DNA from: Larix kaempferi
Lineage: Eukaryota; Streptophyta; Pinopsida; Pinales; Pinaceae
NCBI GenBank assembly: GCA_027924585.1
Contig: BSBM01000822.1
Span: 124,001 to 188,000, forward strand
DNA length: 64,000 bases
Reading direction: 5' to 3'
Position numbers and translations under genes: made by a program. This document shows positions 37,663 through 48,574 of this stretch, one piece after another (the first letter of the stretch is position 1; every line of letters starts with the position of its first letter). Below the pieces are notes generated by a model, which saw only the letters and a list, made by a program, of their open reading frames with translations, searched no databases and was not told where the DNA came from.

Positions 37663-38565
37663 GGGGGGTGAGAATCAATATTGAACACTTATTACCATTT
37701 TTAACTTTAAGCACATCAAGTAATCTTAATCATTAATAATACCATTAATCAACACAAAACCATACACAAAGCACAAGGGTTTTTACATGAAATATATTTT
37801 TTATAATATAGCAAGATTACAAGATTACATTCATACGAAATACCAACTTTTGATTTATGAGTACCAACTCAAAGGAGTTTACAACACCCTAGCTTTACCA
37901 ACTCCAATTGGAAGGAAGCACCCACTTCCTAGATTTTCTAGCATCAACTAGAAGTAAGCTTCAAGGAGGGGGGGGGGGGGGGGAGTGAATCAAATTGAAC
38001 ACTTTTTACCATTTTTAACTTTAATCATTAACAATACCATTACTTAACACATAAAACCATACACATTGCACAAGGGTGTTTACATAATTTTTTATTATTA
38101 TTATAATATAACAAGATTACAAGATTGCATTCATAGGAAACACCAACTTTTGATTTATGAGCATGAACTCAAAGGAGGCTACAACACCCTAGCTTTAACA
38201 ACTCTAATTTGAAAGTACTCACTCCCTAGATTTTTTTAGCATCAATTAGAAGGAAGCTACAAGGGCGGGTGAATCAATATTGAATATTTTTTGCCATTTT
38301 TAATTTTAAGCACATCGAGTAACTTTAATCATTATACTATTAATCAACACATAAAACCATACACAGTGCATCGGGGTTTTTATGTGAATTTTTATTATTA
38401 TTATAATATAGTAGGATTACAAGATTACATTAATAGGAAACACCACTTTTTGATTTATGAGCACTAACTCAAAGAAGGCTACAACACCCTAGCTTTACCA
38501 TCTCCAATTGGAAGGAAGCACCCATTCCCTAGATTTTCTAGCATCAACTAGAAGGAAGCTACAAC
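37663..38565. repeat. three tandem units of about 300 bp inside the LTR
   Basis: Units begin at about 37663, 37967 and 38262 with a G-rich word followed by 'gaatcaatattgaacact'. They share 'aaccatacacaaagcacaag', 'aacaagattacaagattaca', 'tcaaaggagg.tacaacaccc' and 'agcatcaactagaagg'. The repeat has lengthened the LTR by about 600 bases. Confidence 0.9.
37968..37983. repeat. run of 16 G
   Basis: An uninterrupted G run at the start of the second 300-bp unit; the equivalent places in units 1 and 3 have shorter G runs. Such a tract may be miscounted in sequencing. Confidence 0.9.
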
Positions 38566-38763
38566 TCTTTGAGATCATAGGCTCCAACTTGCTTTAACAC
38601 CATCTTTCCACCTTGATATGAGTAAGAGCATCAATATGTCATTGTCATTGTCTTCATTCTCTCTGACTTCAATGTCATTGTCATTGTCTTTACAAACCCT
38701 AGAAACAATCATCCATAGACTTCATCTCTTCATTGACTCCTTCAATCCTTTGACATCATCATC

Positions 38764-39668
38764 ATCAAGGGGGATTGGATACCTGTGTATAGTTTAAGTT
38801 CTCGACGCGTTTCGGACTGCATAGTTGAGTCCATCTTCAGGAGAAAACATATCTCAATTAAAAGCTGCACGAATTTTTATATTATTTATATTGTTGTGTT
38901 ATGATCTTCACTTTAAATTTTAAGAGCCGACTTTAATTCATTAATGTGTCAATGTACAAATGCAATTTATTAATTAAATGTAACGAAGTAAATACTCAAT
39001 GATAACTAATGTATATATGTAAATTATCTTTTTAATTTTTATTTAATTTTTAATTTTTTTTTTTTTTTAACCCTAATTTTAATTAAATGTTACGTTTTGT
39101 TGTGTTGTAAAATGACAATTTAGTTATGTTCTTAATATTAAACTATACTCAATAAATAATTAAAAGTTTGTTAATATTATTTTTAAAAATGTTACCCTAT
39201 ATCTTATACTTTAGTTATGCTATTATAATATTTATAGTTTAATAGTTAAATGTTGTATTATTGACCATAAGATATCGTTTATGAAATAATATTTGTTTTA
39301 ATTTTAATTTTTTATAATCTTATAATATTAAGTTTTAAAGTAAAGAAATTTTAAAGAAAATCTTTTTATGAAAATTCTTAATTTTTAAAATTTTATAAAT
39401 TTTTTTAAAGATTTCTTAAACTTAAAATTAAATTTTTAAGGAATTCTTAAACTTAAAATTAAATTTTTAAACTAAATTTTTAAAAACTTTTTCATTTTTA
39501 ATTTTTTAATTTTTAATTTTTAATTTTTATTTTCATTTAATGTTTTGTAGGGAGTGGATGATTGGTTTCCATGAGTCACAAAGGGTAAGGCCATCATCCC
39601 TATTGAAGTTTCTTGGGTGTTTCTCAATCTCAATTGCTTCACGTATGCGTCTTTTGTTGTAATTCTCC
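38764..39668. repeat. left inverted arm of the Penelope-like element
   Basis: Reverse complement of 40573-41450 with very few substitutions. It is about 27 bases longer because the 'attcttaaacttaaaatta' stretch near 39415-39470 is present twice here and once in the other arm. Confidence 0.95.
38799..38845 (-). ncRNA. hammerhead-ribozyme-like motif, left arm
   Basis: Mirror copy of the motif at 41369-41415, identical in sequence on the minus strand: stem I TTCTC/GAGAA, core CTGAAGA, stem II GGACT/AGTCC, core GAAA, then ACGCGTC. See the right-arm entry for structure. Confidence 0.65.
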
Positions 39669-40132
39669 TCAATTGCTAAGACTCTTGCTTCTTCAATGCA
39701 TACATGGTGGTTAGTCTTTGATGAGTGCTCAGCTACTGCTGATTTCTTAATTCTTCCATGAGTAACATCCGCACAATGCTCCTTTAACCTTGTCTGAATT
39801 GAGCGTCCTGTCTCACCTATGTATACGTCTTCACATGAGCATGGAAACGAATAAACACCTTTTCTTAGTTTTGGGTTGATGGGGTCTTTTGCCTTGTCTA
39901 GCAAATTTCTTAGGGAGTTAGGAGGGCAAAATATTGTCTTGATCTTCTTCTTCTTCAAAACTTTGGCAATTTTATCAGTTGTACCCTGGATATATGGGAG
40001 AAAAGTTCTTCCTAGGTCTTCTTGTTCATTATTACGATTTTTAGTTTCCATACTTCTTGCCCTTCTGAAAGCTTTGTTGATATCTTTTCTATCATAACCA
40101 TTGTTTTGGAGGGTTATCTCAAGGTGTTTCAA
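39533..40132 (-). pseudogene. GIY-YIG endonuclease domain of the Penelope-like element
   Basis: A 199-codon minus-strand frame. The GIY-YIG core has GVY at residues 92-94, YIG at 104-106, the catalytic Arg at 115, 'KEH' at 117-119 and 'AEH' at 134-136, with 'SFPCSC' between the G-V-Y and Y-I-G elements. In Penelope elements this domain nicks target DNA for primed reverse transcription. Homology continues upstream past the first Met to the two-base deletion near 40180, so the true product would be a fusion with the reverse transcriptase. Apart from that deletion and the missing N-terminus, the coding sequence has no stops, suggesting a fairly young copy. Confidence 0.9.
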
Positions 40133-40151
40133 TTCCTCGTCAAGGTGTTCT

Positions 40152-40572
40152 TTATCGGAGATTCTGACCGCTCGTGTGGCGAGTGTGTAGTATTCCTAGT
40201 TTTTGTGAAGGGTGATGGTGTGAGTTGGCATGTAAGTATGTGTCTGTATGGGTTTTCTTACGATACACCTGGTGGGCTAAGGAACCGTCTTCTTTCTTAG
40301 TGATCAGAACATCAAGAAAAGGAAGGGAGTTGTTTTCCTGGATTTCCATGGTAAATTTTATGTGTTGAGATTGATTGTTCATGTGCCTAAGGAAGTCATC
40401 TAATTTCTCCCTGCCATGTGGCCAAAAGAAATTGGTATCATCCACAAATCGTTTCCATTCTTTTGGTTTAAGCGGGTAAGAATCTAAGGCTTTTTTCTCA
40501 AAGTGTTCCATGTATAGGTTGGCTATCATTGGTGAAAGGGGGGAACCCATTGCGACGCCACTGGTTTGCTCG
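40152..40572 (-). pseudogene. Penelope-type reverse transcriptase, C-terminal part
   Basis: Minus-strand frame starting at the inverted junction, so the N-terminal half is missing. Visible motifs are '[19 protein letters not shown]', the catalytic 'RFVDDTNFFW' (Asp-Asp codons at complement of about 40438-40443), 'IKFTMEIQENNSLPFLDV' and 'QVYRKKTHTDTYLHANSHHH'. The last two are characteristic of Penelope elements rather than LINEs or LTR elements. The frame ends by a two-base deletion near 40180-40186 and would otherwise run into the endonuclease frame. Codons upstream of about 40572 in the same frame are antisense to the other arm and not part of the gene. Confidence 0.9.
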
Positions 40573-41450
40573 GGAGAATTACAACAAAAGACGCATACGT
40601 GAAGCAATTGAGATTGAGAAACACCCAAGAAACTTCAATAGGGATGATGGCCTTACCCTTTGTGACTCATGGAAACCAATCATCCACTCCCTACAAAACA
40701 TTAAATGAAAATAAAAATTAAAAATTAAAAATTAAAAAATTAAAAATGAAAAAGTTTTTAAAAATTTAGTTTCCTTAAAAATTTAATTTTAAGTTTAAGA
40801 AATCTTTAAAATTTTTTATAAAATTTTAAAAATTAAGAATTTTCATAAAAAGATTTTCTTTAAAATTTCTTTACTTTAAAACTTAATATTATAAGATTAT
40901 AAAAAATTAAAATTAAAACAAATATTATTTCATAAACGATATCTTATGGTCAATAATACAACATTTAACTATTAAACTATAAATATTATAATAGCATAAC
41001 TAAAGTATAAGATATAGGGTAACATTTTTAAAAATAATATTAACAAACTTTTAATTATTTATTGAGTATAGTTTAATATTAAGAACATAACTAAATTGTC
41101 ATTTTACAACACAACAAAACGTAACATTTAATTAAAATTAGGGTTAAAAAAAAAAAAAATTTAAAAATTAAATAAAAATTAAAAAGATAATTTACATATA
41201 TACATTAGTTATCATTGAGTATTTACTTTGTTACATTTAATTAATAAATTGCATTTGTACATTGACACATTAATGAATTAAAGTCGGCTCTTAAAATTTA
41301 AAGTGAAGATCATAACACAACAATATAAATAATATAAAAATTCGTGCAGCTTTTAATTGAGATATGTTTTCTCCTGAAGATGGACTCAACTATGCAGTCC
41401 GAAACGCGTCGAGAACTTAAACTATACACAGGTATCCAATCCCCCTTGAT
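40573..41450. repeat. right inverted arm of the Penelope-like element
   Basis: Begins at the junction GGAGAATTAC (40573) inside the endonuclease coding sequence. It reads on the plus strand through '[19 protein letters not shown]' to the stop at 40706-40708, then the AT-rich 3' region, and ends ATCCAATCCCCCTTGAT. Confidence 0.95.
41369..41415 (+). ncRNA. hammerhead-ribozyme-like motif, right arm
   Basis: Type I hammerhead order. Stem I strand TTCTC (41369-41373) pairs with GAGAA (41411-41415). Core CTGAAGA (41374-41380) fits CUGANGA. Stem II GGACT (41382-41386) pairs with AGTCC (41396-41400) around a nine-base loop. Core GAAA (41401-41404) leads into CGCGT, making a very short self-complementary helix III with the preceding A (ACGCGT), and then C as the cleavage base (41410). 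Hammerheads with short palindromic helix III are known in Penelope-like elements and are thought to act as dimers. One extra T (41381) between the core and stem II departs from the strict consensus, so activity is uncertain. Confidence 0.68.
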
Positions 41451-41889
41451 AACTGCAACCTGTGAAAGCCTTAATGAAACCATCATCATCATCATCAAAC
41501 CCTAGGTCATTCCAAGAGAGTAGCCCTTGATCATGCCATAAGAATTCTAATCCATGCACCAAGATCACAAGATAAACCCTAGTCCATGCCTTTGCTAAGA
41601 GAGAAATTCTAGTCATGCGCCATGTCCTTCACCAAAAGAAATACTTGTAAGTGTGGGATTACATAGCTCTTACAACAAGCTTTCCAACGAGCTAAAAAGT
41701 TTGTGATTCTGATATCATATGAGAAAGTTATGCAAGTTTTTGTCAATCTTCTTCACTTGATATTTCTTTTGAATTTCACTTAACTCTTATTGTCCTCCTT
41801 GAACTTGCGCTTAAGATGTTTTGAACTTGGATCATTCAAATAAAATATTTCACCTTTTATGTATACATGTCCAAGTCACTTTTAGAGTT

Positions 41890-41998
41890 ACTTTAGGTTA
41901 GGTTGATCCTAACCAAATTCTAGTCTCATGTTAGGTTGCCCTTAACCAAATTTTAGTTTCATGTTAGGTCGGCCATAACCAAATTTTGGTCCAGTACA
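41890..41998. repeat. three short tandem units, period 33-38 bp
   Basis: 'ggttaggttgatcctaacca', 'ggttgcccttaaccaaattt' and 'ggtcggccataaccaaattt' start three adjacent related units ending 'catgtta' or similar, inside the SIRE-like LTR. Confidence 0.7.
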
Positions 41999-42734
41999 AA
42001 TAAAACTTCATTTCACCTCAACCATAGGGAGTTAGTGCCACCTATCACCGGAAAGGTCTCAGAATTGGCTATAAGATTATGGAACTTGTTCTTTCATTTG
42101 GGGGGCAAAAGTCTCCTTTTGTCTTTAACATCATTCTCATAAGACTCCTCCTGGCTTTGTCTTCTTGGCTTATTGCTTTACTTTTTTAATGGGCTTTGAC
42201 ATGTCTTCTTCACCACTTCATGTCTTCATCAAGGGGCTTCTTTACACTTCACATTATCATGGTTATGTGGACACATCATTATCACTCTAGGGGCTTTCTT
42301 TACTTGCTCCATTAGTGTACAACTCAAAGTGGGCATGTGGAAACAACTCCATGTTATTTCATCTCATGAGGGCCATGCTTAACAGCTACGCCATAAGGAG
42401 ACCACTTTGATGTCCTTATTTCAATATCCTTTTACTAAGGTTGACATTTATGGCATCCAAATGCCCAACAATCTCCCTCTTTGTTATTAATGGCAACTTA
42501 GTAAAACAACGTTGCTTTCCTTGCGAAAATATTGTCTTCCTTGAGCCGATTTACCTTGTCTTCATGCTTCTTAACTCGAGTTTGTTTTATTGTTTTTCTC
42601 TCCCTTTGACATCAATGACAAAGGATGAGTTTTGCTCTTGATCTTGCTGCAACTCCCCCTGTCAATATTCCTTCTCTTTGGGGTTGCTCTTCCTTTGAAT
42701 CTTTTGATTTTCTTTTTCAAATTTTTGTAATCTT

Positions 42735-43735
42735 TTGTCTAGGAGATCTCGCCATGTTGCTTCTACAATCTCTTGCCATGTGTCCATAGTCATGAGATTT
42801 GAAGCATTGGACATTGTGCTTTACAATGCTTTTACAATCTCTTGCCATGTGTCCATAATTGTGGCAATTGTAACATTTAACATTATAGTTCAAGTGAGCA
42901 CTTCTAGTTCTTGTTTGAGCATTTCCTCCATAACATTGTAATCTCTAGCCCTATGCCCAAAATTATTGCCAAAGAAAGAATTTCCAAGAAAGATGCTTAG
43001 ATATTTGGGTGTAGAAGATATTCTTGACGGTGTAACTTCTCTGTATCCATATTTATCTGAATCTTGTTGATGATGAATTCTTTTGTAATCTCTATCTTGA
43101 AGGGAGCTTCTGAGAATGTCTGCATAACTATTAGCCTTCTTTTCATTTTTTCTCTTCTGGTAGCTTGGAACAATCCTTTTCAACTTTCTTTGTTGGTGGT
43201 TTGGAGCTTTCACCTTCTTCAACATTATTTTGTTCATCATAGCCCAAACCAGTCTTGTCAAGTGGATATCTTTGCTAGTTGAGAATGTCATCTAAGATCA
43301 ATGTGCTTTTTTCAAACTTGAAGTTTGTGGTAGTTGTCTTCTCCAATTCCTTCTGTAGAGTAACAATCCCAAACTCTCTTGCTTGGCAAATGTCTTCCTT
43401 CTCCTTTAGTTGACTTGTTAGGACTTCTTCATTTTTCTTTACTTCTTCCACTTGATTTTTTAGGACAACAACAATATTTTCATTCTCTTCATTTAGTGAA
43501 AGGATCTTCACCTCTCGCCTTTGAAAAAATTCTTTTTTCTCTTGAAGTTGACTTGTCAGGTCTTCTTCAATTTTCTTGGCATCTTCTATTTGACTTCTTA
43601 GATCAACAATCATCTTTTAGGTGTCTTGATATATCTAAAAAATTTCTTCTTGTTGCCTTATCATTCCTTCACAAAGAGTTCTTGACTTTTCTTCATGAGC
43701 CATAACTTTCTTCAATTTCTTTCTTAGGCCCCCAA
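42735..43735 (-). pseudogene. SIRE-like copia gag remnant with coiled coil and zinc knuckles
   Basis: From the high-coordinate end, a coiled-coil stretch rich in Glu, Lys and Leu (43613-43275) is followed by 'KFEKSTLILDDILN', a signature of plant copia gag just before the zinc-binding part. After a frameshift comes a basic region (43291-42890), then several CCHC-type knuckles in another frame. The best is 'CYNCHNYGHMARDC' (complement of about 42833-42874). A related unit about 69 bases away has lost its second Cys, and a third ends near 42741. Between the knuckles and the polypurine tract (42471-42484) only about 260 bases remain, so all of pol is deleted. Confidence 0.75.
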
Positions 43736-43739
43736 ATCT

Positions 43740-44066
43740 AGGAATCCAACTTAGGGTTGACTCAGGTGTTCAATTTGGATGGGGTTTGGCCCACTAGAGT
43801 CATCAGGTCAAGGTCTAGGTAGCTAGGTAGAGGGTTATTTGCTTTAACAGATCTTGTCCTTGACGTGCCTAATTAAGCCCTAAGTAATGGATTTGTTGAC
43901 CAAGAGTTACTCTATATGTTTGGACAACTACAATTTAATAATCATTTTGAAATGTTCGAACAACACACAAATTTGAGCAAATACTTGAATTGATTGAACT
44001 TGTTTGCGTTCAAACAATGTGGAGCTTTGAGCCAACCATAAACCTTAAGTGGTGATAAATGGAATT
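43740..44066. other. short interval before the gypsy-type insertion
   Basis: No reading frame or repeat recognised; it is probably the continuation of host or older element sequence interrupted at 44071. Confidence 0.4.
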
Positions 44067-44071
44067 GACTT

Positions 44072-45135
44072 TGTTACACCTCAAATTGTCACATCATGTG
44101 TCATTGAGGGTCTTCATGTCATATCACCATGAGAACCATGACATTCTTGCCTCCTAGGGGTGTTAGGACCCTTTATCTTAATGTTGGTCCCCTCCCTAGT
44201 TACATGTGGAAGCAAATCCAATAACTTAGGGGTCAAAAACCACTTGCCAAAACCCACTTTTTAACCTCCCATTGATATTTTCGCGCCCTGCTAGTTGACT
44301 TAGGAGCAACAATTACAACATTTTTCGCTCTCTGCATGCTAGTGGGGGAGTGAAAATTCCAAAATTTTGCTTTATACACCACTTTGAGGGAGCGGAAATG
44401 TTGTTTTAGGCATGATCCCTAGGTTTTTGGATCTAGAATTTGGTAGAGATCTTCTTGAGATCATTACCTTCGAATCCCTTTGGATCTAACCTCCTATTCC
44501 CTTCATGGTATGAAGTAGATATTAGATCCTAACTCCTCTCATCTAGATCCTAAACCTCCTCTTAGTGGTTGGCCTCCCAAATCCTACTTAAGGAAGGCCA
44601 TATATGGGCTTGGTGTGATATTGGAAGCACCAAACCTATGATCCTATGATTGGGGAACACTCAGAAGGAGGCCATTATGATCCCATAAGTCTTGCAAGGG
44701 TGATATTGGAGAGCTTGGAAGGAGATGCTAATCTTGAAGATCAATGTATAACATTGTAATCATCTTCTTTAGCTTTTTGTTTAATCGATAACTTGGCTTA
44801 TTCTCCCTTGTCTTGTTTCTTGTTATATTTATGCATGACATGTTGTAGTTAGATCTATTATATTACATTTTCATGCTTGGAAGGTTGGTTTTCTATGTTG
44901 TTTGCAGTTCTGCAAGTTTGGACATTAAGCTTGGAGCAAGGATTAATACAACCTACAGGTTGGAGGTAAGCCTTACTTCTTCCCTTCTTCTTCCATGTTT
45001 AATAACTTATGTATTGTGTTGGATCTAGGATAATAGATCACCATTTGTTTTGTTTTTTTCATGGATTAAGTATCTAGGGGCTTAGTTATGTCCATGAGAG
45101 AGTTTAAATACCCGTAGGACGAATTCTCTAGTACA
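44072..45135 (+). repeat. 5' LTR of the large element
   Basis: Matches 56390-57445 almost base for base, for example 'tcacatcatgtgtcattgag' versus 'tcacatcacgtgtcattgag'. The 3' copy lacks a short stretch ('ctaaacctcctcttag' versus 'ctcctcttag'). Confidence 0.95.
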
Positions 45136-47581
45136 AAAATTGGCTACCATACTGGGGATTTTCCCTAGTTTTACCCTTTGATTGCTTGTTTAGATCATTA
45201 AATCCTATTCTAAGTGTTGTTCCTCATCACCTTAGATCCTCTTTGATCATCATTGAGGACCATTTTGAACCCAGGACGTCATCCTTGCTCGGATCTAAGC
45301 TTAAATTTTCATTTTTACACCTATAGGTCAATTTTCATTCCCTCAAAACACCTTACAGAGTGAAAATTCCACTTTATCGCACCTCAATAGTGTCATAGGG
45401 TGCGAAAATTTACAAACTTTTGCTCCCCTACAGTGTTCTAGGGGGTGAAAATATCCCATTTTCGCTGTGTTGGTTTGTACAGAGGCAAAAATCCCATGTT
45501 TTGGGCTTTTTTTGGCCTGTTTTGAGGGGCTCTCTTGGGTTTTTTGCTTGCAAAATTTTGGCGTGCCTTCATATGATCCATTGGATTCTTTTTGATACCT
45601 TTTTTCAGAAATTTGAGTCTCTTTTGAGTCCTTTCCATTCACATTTTGTGCTTGGTCCTCCAATGGCAGCCTTAGGACAACCTTGATCAATTTTGAGTCT
45701 CTGAGCCAATTTCTACTTCTGGGAGTCAAGTGAACCTTCACAGTAGTCTTAGGATCTTTGTAACATCAGTTTGGACCCTTCCAACTCTTGTTTGGGAGGA
45801 TTTGGGACTTTCTTCCTTTGTTTGGAAAGCTAGATCCTAGCTTGGAAGCTTGAATCACCCTATGGTTAACTTTAATCCCTTCTTTAGTTGATTGTCAAGT
45901 TTTGAGTCTGATTCTTTTCTGCAATGATCTTATCGTCTTTAGAACGTTGATTTACACCCTTATATACATCTTTTGTTTATATTTTGGAACCTCTTGGTGG
46001 ATTTGGAAATTGGACTTTGCTTGAAAAATTGAAATCCCTTTGGGATAACTTGATCCCTTGTTTGCATTTTCAATTTTTATGAGCTAGAACCTCTTGATTA
46101 GTAATATTGTGACCTTTATGGGACTGATTTGGATTCATCCAAATCGTCTTTGGCTAAATTAGGGACCTTTTGGCATTGTTTGGAAGCTTAAAGCCTTTGT
46201 TTGGTCTCTCGAGTCAAACTAGTGCTTTGTTTGCTTGTTGGGTAGAATTGTCATTATTTTCAAGTCCCATTAGCTTGCTTTTGTTTTCAAACTTCTTCTT
46301 GCCATCAGATTGTGATTGGATTCAATCTTTTAGAGATATCTTTAGTGTGCTATTCAAAAAGTTTGCTTGGTTTGGTGTGGTTTGGTTTGGTTTTTAGGCT
46401 TTGAAAGACTTGGGACATCCTTGTCTTTTGAAGTCATTTTCTTGAGTTGTGCATCTTGTTTCCTTTACATGTTGAGCTATCTATTGATTGTTGGAAAATA
46501 TTGATTCTTTGTCTCCACTTTAGTTCAAAGAGAAGCTTAATTTTGTCCCTCTTTTGCTAGATTCACAAACTTGGAAAACATAAATATTCTTCTTGCCTTA
46601 GTTTGATCATTTGACATTCTTGGTCTTACACTGATAAGAAGAAGAAAGGGTTGTTTCAGATTTGTGTGCATTTGAGTTACAAAATATTATTGAGTGTTTT
46701 TCTTTGTCTTTCATTTGATTGGAAACATTTGTGGAATCCTTCTTCCCATAGCTTTTTCAAGTGTAAAAATATATGAAACAAGTTAGAGTTCTTGCATTTG
46801 CTGTTCATAGAAAGATCTCTTTTGTCACTTTAGGATAGTTTTGGGTGCATGATTTTGAATTTTTGACTTCTTTCTATCATTTTGAAAGAGCTAAAATTTC
46901 CTTTGCATAGTACATTTGGAAAAGAAAAACTCTTTCTCTCCTTCTTAAGTAGGACTTCATCAAAAGGAAAACTTGCATCTCATACTTGCATGGTTTTGAG
47001 TTAGGTCCAAATTCCATTTGTCCACTTAACCACACAAGATAAAATTAAGCGCTAGTTAAGTTAAAATATTTTAGCAACTTGGTGTGATAGGCTAGAGACG
47101 TGTTCCGATGTTGTTAAGCATAGGAGTTGTCGTTATTTGTCAGTGCTACAATTCAGGGACTGCACGACTCTTCCATGTACCTAGAGCATATCAGAAATCC
47201 CCCAAATGGTTGCGCATTAGACAACACTACTACGGATTTGAGCTCCCATGTACCTTGTGTATATCGGGAGACCCCTATAGAATCCTGGAACCATTCGAGT
47301 AAACCTTTTGGCCATCTTGTTCTCGCAATATACCGAGAACAACACTCTGGGAGATTACTACGAACGTACTGTCAGGTAGTCGAGTTATGCCGCCAAAGGT
47401 ATGGTCCTAATCCTCCTTGGTTAGTGCTTTTAAAAATTGGGTCAAGTATAATTGTTGGACCCTACAATATATCGCGAGTTGTGACAACTTGACACACTCG
47501 TGAGGATCCCGAATTTTATTTCCCATCTATTCACCAGTTTGCTTGTTTCTTTTAGTTTGAGTAGCGTCTGTCATGTGTGGT
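45136..47581 (+). other. internal leader of the large element, no coding seen
   Basis: T-rich sequence with many near-repeats of 'gggactttt.ttgtttgga' type phrases. Short frames on either strand have no motif I recognise. A more balanced-composition stretch at 47100-47500 holds a 121-codon frame of unknown meaning. Confidence 0.6.
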
Positions 47582-48574
47582 TGTAATGTCCCTTTTTAGA
47601 AATTTATTAAAATGGTGAAATTTTCAACTTTTTCCACTAGTTCGACCTTTGGCTAGTATTGGTCTCTTGGTCTCCAAATGACTCCAAATGCTCCCAAATT
47701 GTTACAAAAGGTGTATGGATGATATTAGGACATAATTATGAGGTTCAGGGATGCTTTAGATTCTTCAAGAGGCTTCTTCAACTCTCCTTTAAGTTCTGGA
47801 CAAAGTAGGGAGTTTGACTAGCAATTTCGCTTTGACTAGTATTGGTCTCTTGGTCTCCAAATGATTCCAAATGCTTGTATAATGGGTTTGAAGGTATTTT
47901 ATAGGTATTAATACATATAACATAGGCTTATGGATTCTTAAGAACCCTTAAAACACTACGAAACATTCATTTACAATCTGGACAAAGTAGGGAAGATTAC
48001 TAGTAATTTCGAGCTTCAAATCCCCCAAGGGTAGTGGACAAAGATGGCTTCCCAAATGCTGTTAAACCCTTCCAAATTTATGAGCAGAGGTATGGTACTT
48101 ATAAGTGGCTTTAATTAGATCCCCAATGTATCCTTAATTAGTTCTTATGTCCTTCTGCAACTCCTTAAAATCATATGTTTATATGCAATATTTCACATAG
48201 GGGGAAAAGCTAGTTATTTTCACCATGACTTATGAAATTCGAATTTTAGGTGCTAAGGGCTTATGATCTGTTAATGAAACTTCTTCAAAACTTTAATAAC
48301 ACTCCATACATCAACAAAATCATAGAGAATAACTGATATAACTCGAAATAGTGTCTCTTCAAACTCCAACAATAAGATATAGGGGAAATGGCATCATTTA
48401 TGCATTGTTTGGTATTTTTACATAAATCCACTTAGTATTTCGACTTGAGAGTCTCATGAGAAGTGAAAAAAGAGTATATATATCAGATTACAAATATATG
48501 GAGCCTCAAGAGCTATCCCAAAGAGTTCATCACCTCAACAAGTACGCCTCTCCTCAAGGAGAAATAATATGCCA
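47582..48574 (-). repeat. 3' LTR of the nested element
   Basis: Pairs with 52163-53154. Shared landmarks include 'ttccactagttcgacctttg', 'gactagtattggtctcttgg' twice within each LTR, and 'agtatttcgac.tgagagtctc'. Confidence 0.9.

Larger units (their letters stand above)
38764..41450 (-). mobile_element. Penelope-like element (Dryad-like) with inverted terminal arms
   Basis: A 2.7-kb insertion whose outer arms are inverted copies of each other: 38764-39668 and 40573-41450. The centre (39669-40572) is unique. The minus strand encodes the end of a Penelope-type reverse transcriptase and a GIY-YIG endonuclease, the hallmark pair of this class. Each arm contains the C-terminus of the endonuclease, its 3' untranslated region and a hammerhead-like motif. 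So the structure is one 5'-truncated copy joined head-on to the 3' end of another, matching the inverted 'pLTR' arrangement known for Penelope elements. It lies within a copia LTR. No target duplication is obvious at the ends, which sit in ATC-rich sequence. Confidence 0.9.
37638..42470 (-). repeat. 3' LTR of a SIRE-like copia element, interrupted by a Penelope-like element
   Basis: Starts TGTTGGAAC (37638) and ends GCCCAACA (42470). The next bases, 'atctccctctttgttatt', are on the minus strand an A/G-rich polypurine tract AAAGAGGGAGATTG, the usual boundary of SIRE/Maximus-type copia elements. So this is the downstream LTR of a minus-strand element whose gag lies at 42735-43735. Subtracting the insertion at 38764-41450 leaves about 2.1 kb, long for copia but normal for this lineage. 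The LTR begins with 'ctaatattgagggggggtgagaatc', also typical of it. Confidence 0.75.

Noticed and set aside
37638-38763. CRISPR-like regular repeats
   Set aside because: Units are about 300 bases, tandem and without spacers; this is an LTR-internal repeat in a eukaryotic genome.
40573-40628. N-terminal codons of the reverse transcriptase frame beyond the junction
   Set aside because: These bases belong to the inverted arm and code for the endonuclease on the plus strand; the minus-strand reading is accidental.
45343-45741. 132-codon minus-strand frame with Lys/Ser-rich translation
   Set aside because: Lies opposite the non-coding leader of a plus-strand LTR element; no recognisable motif.
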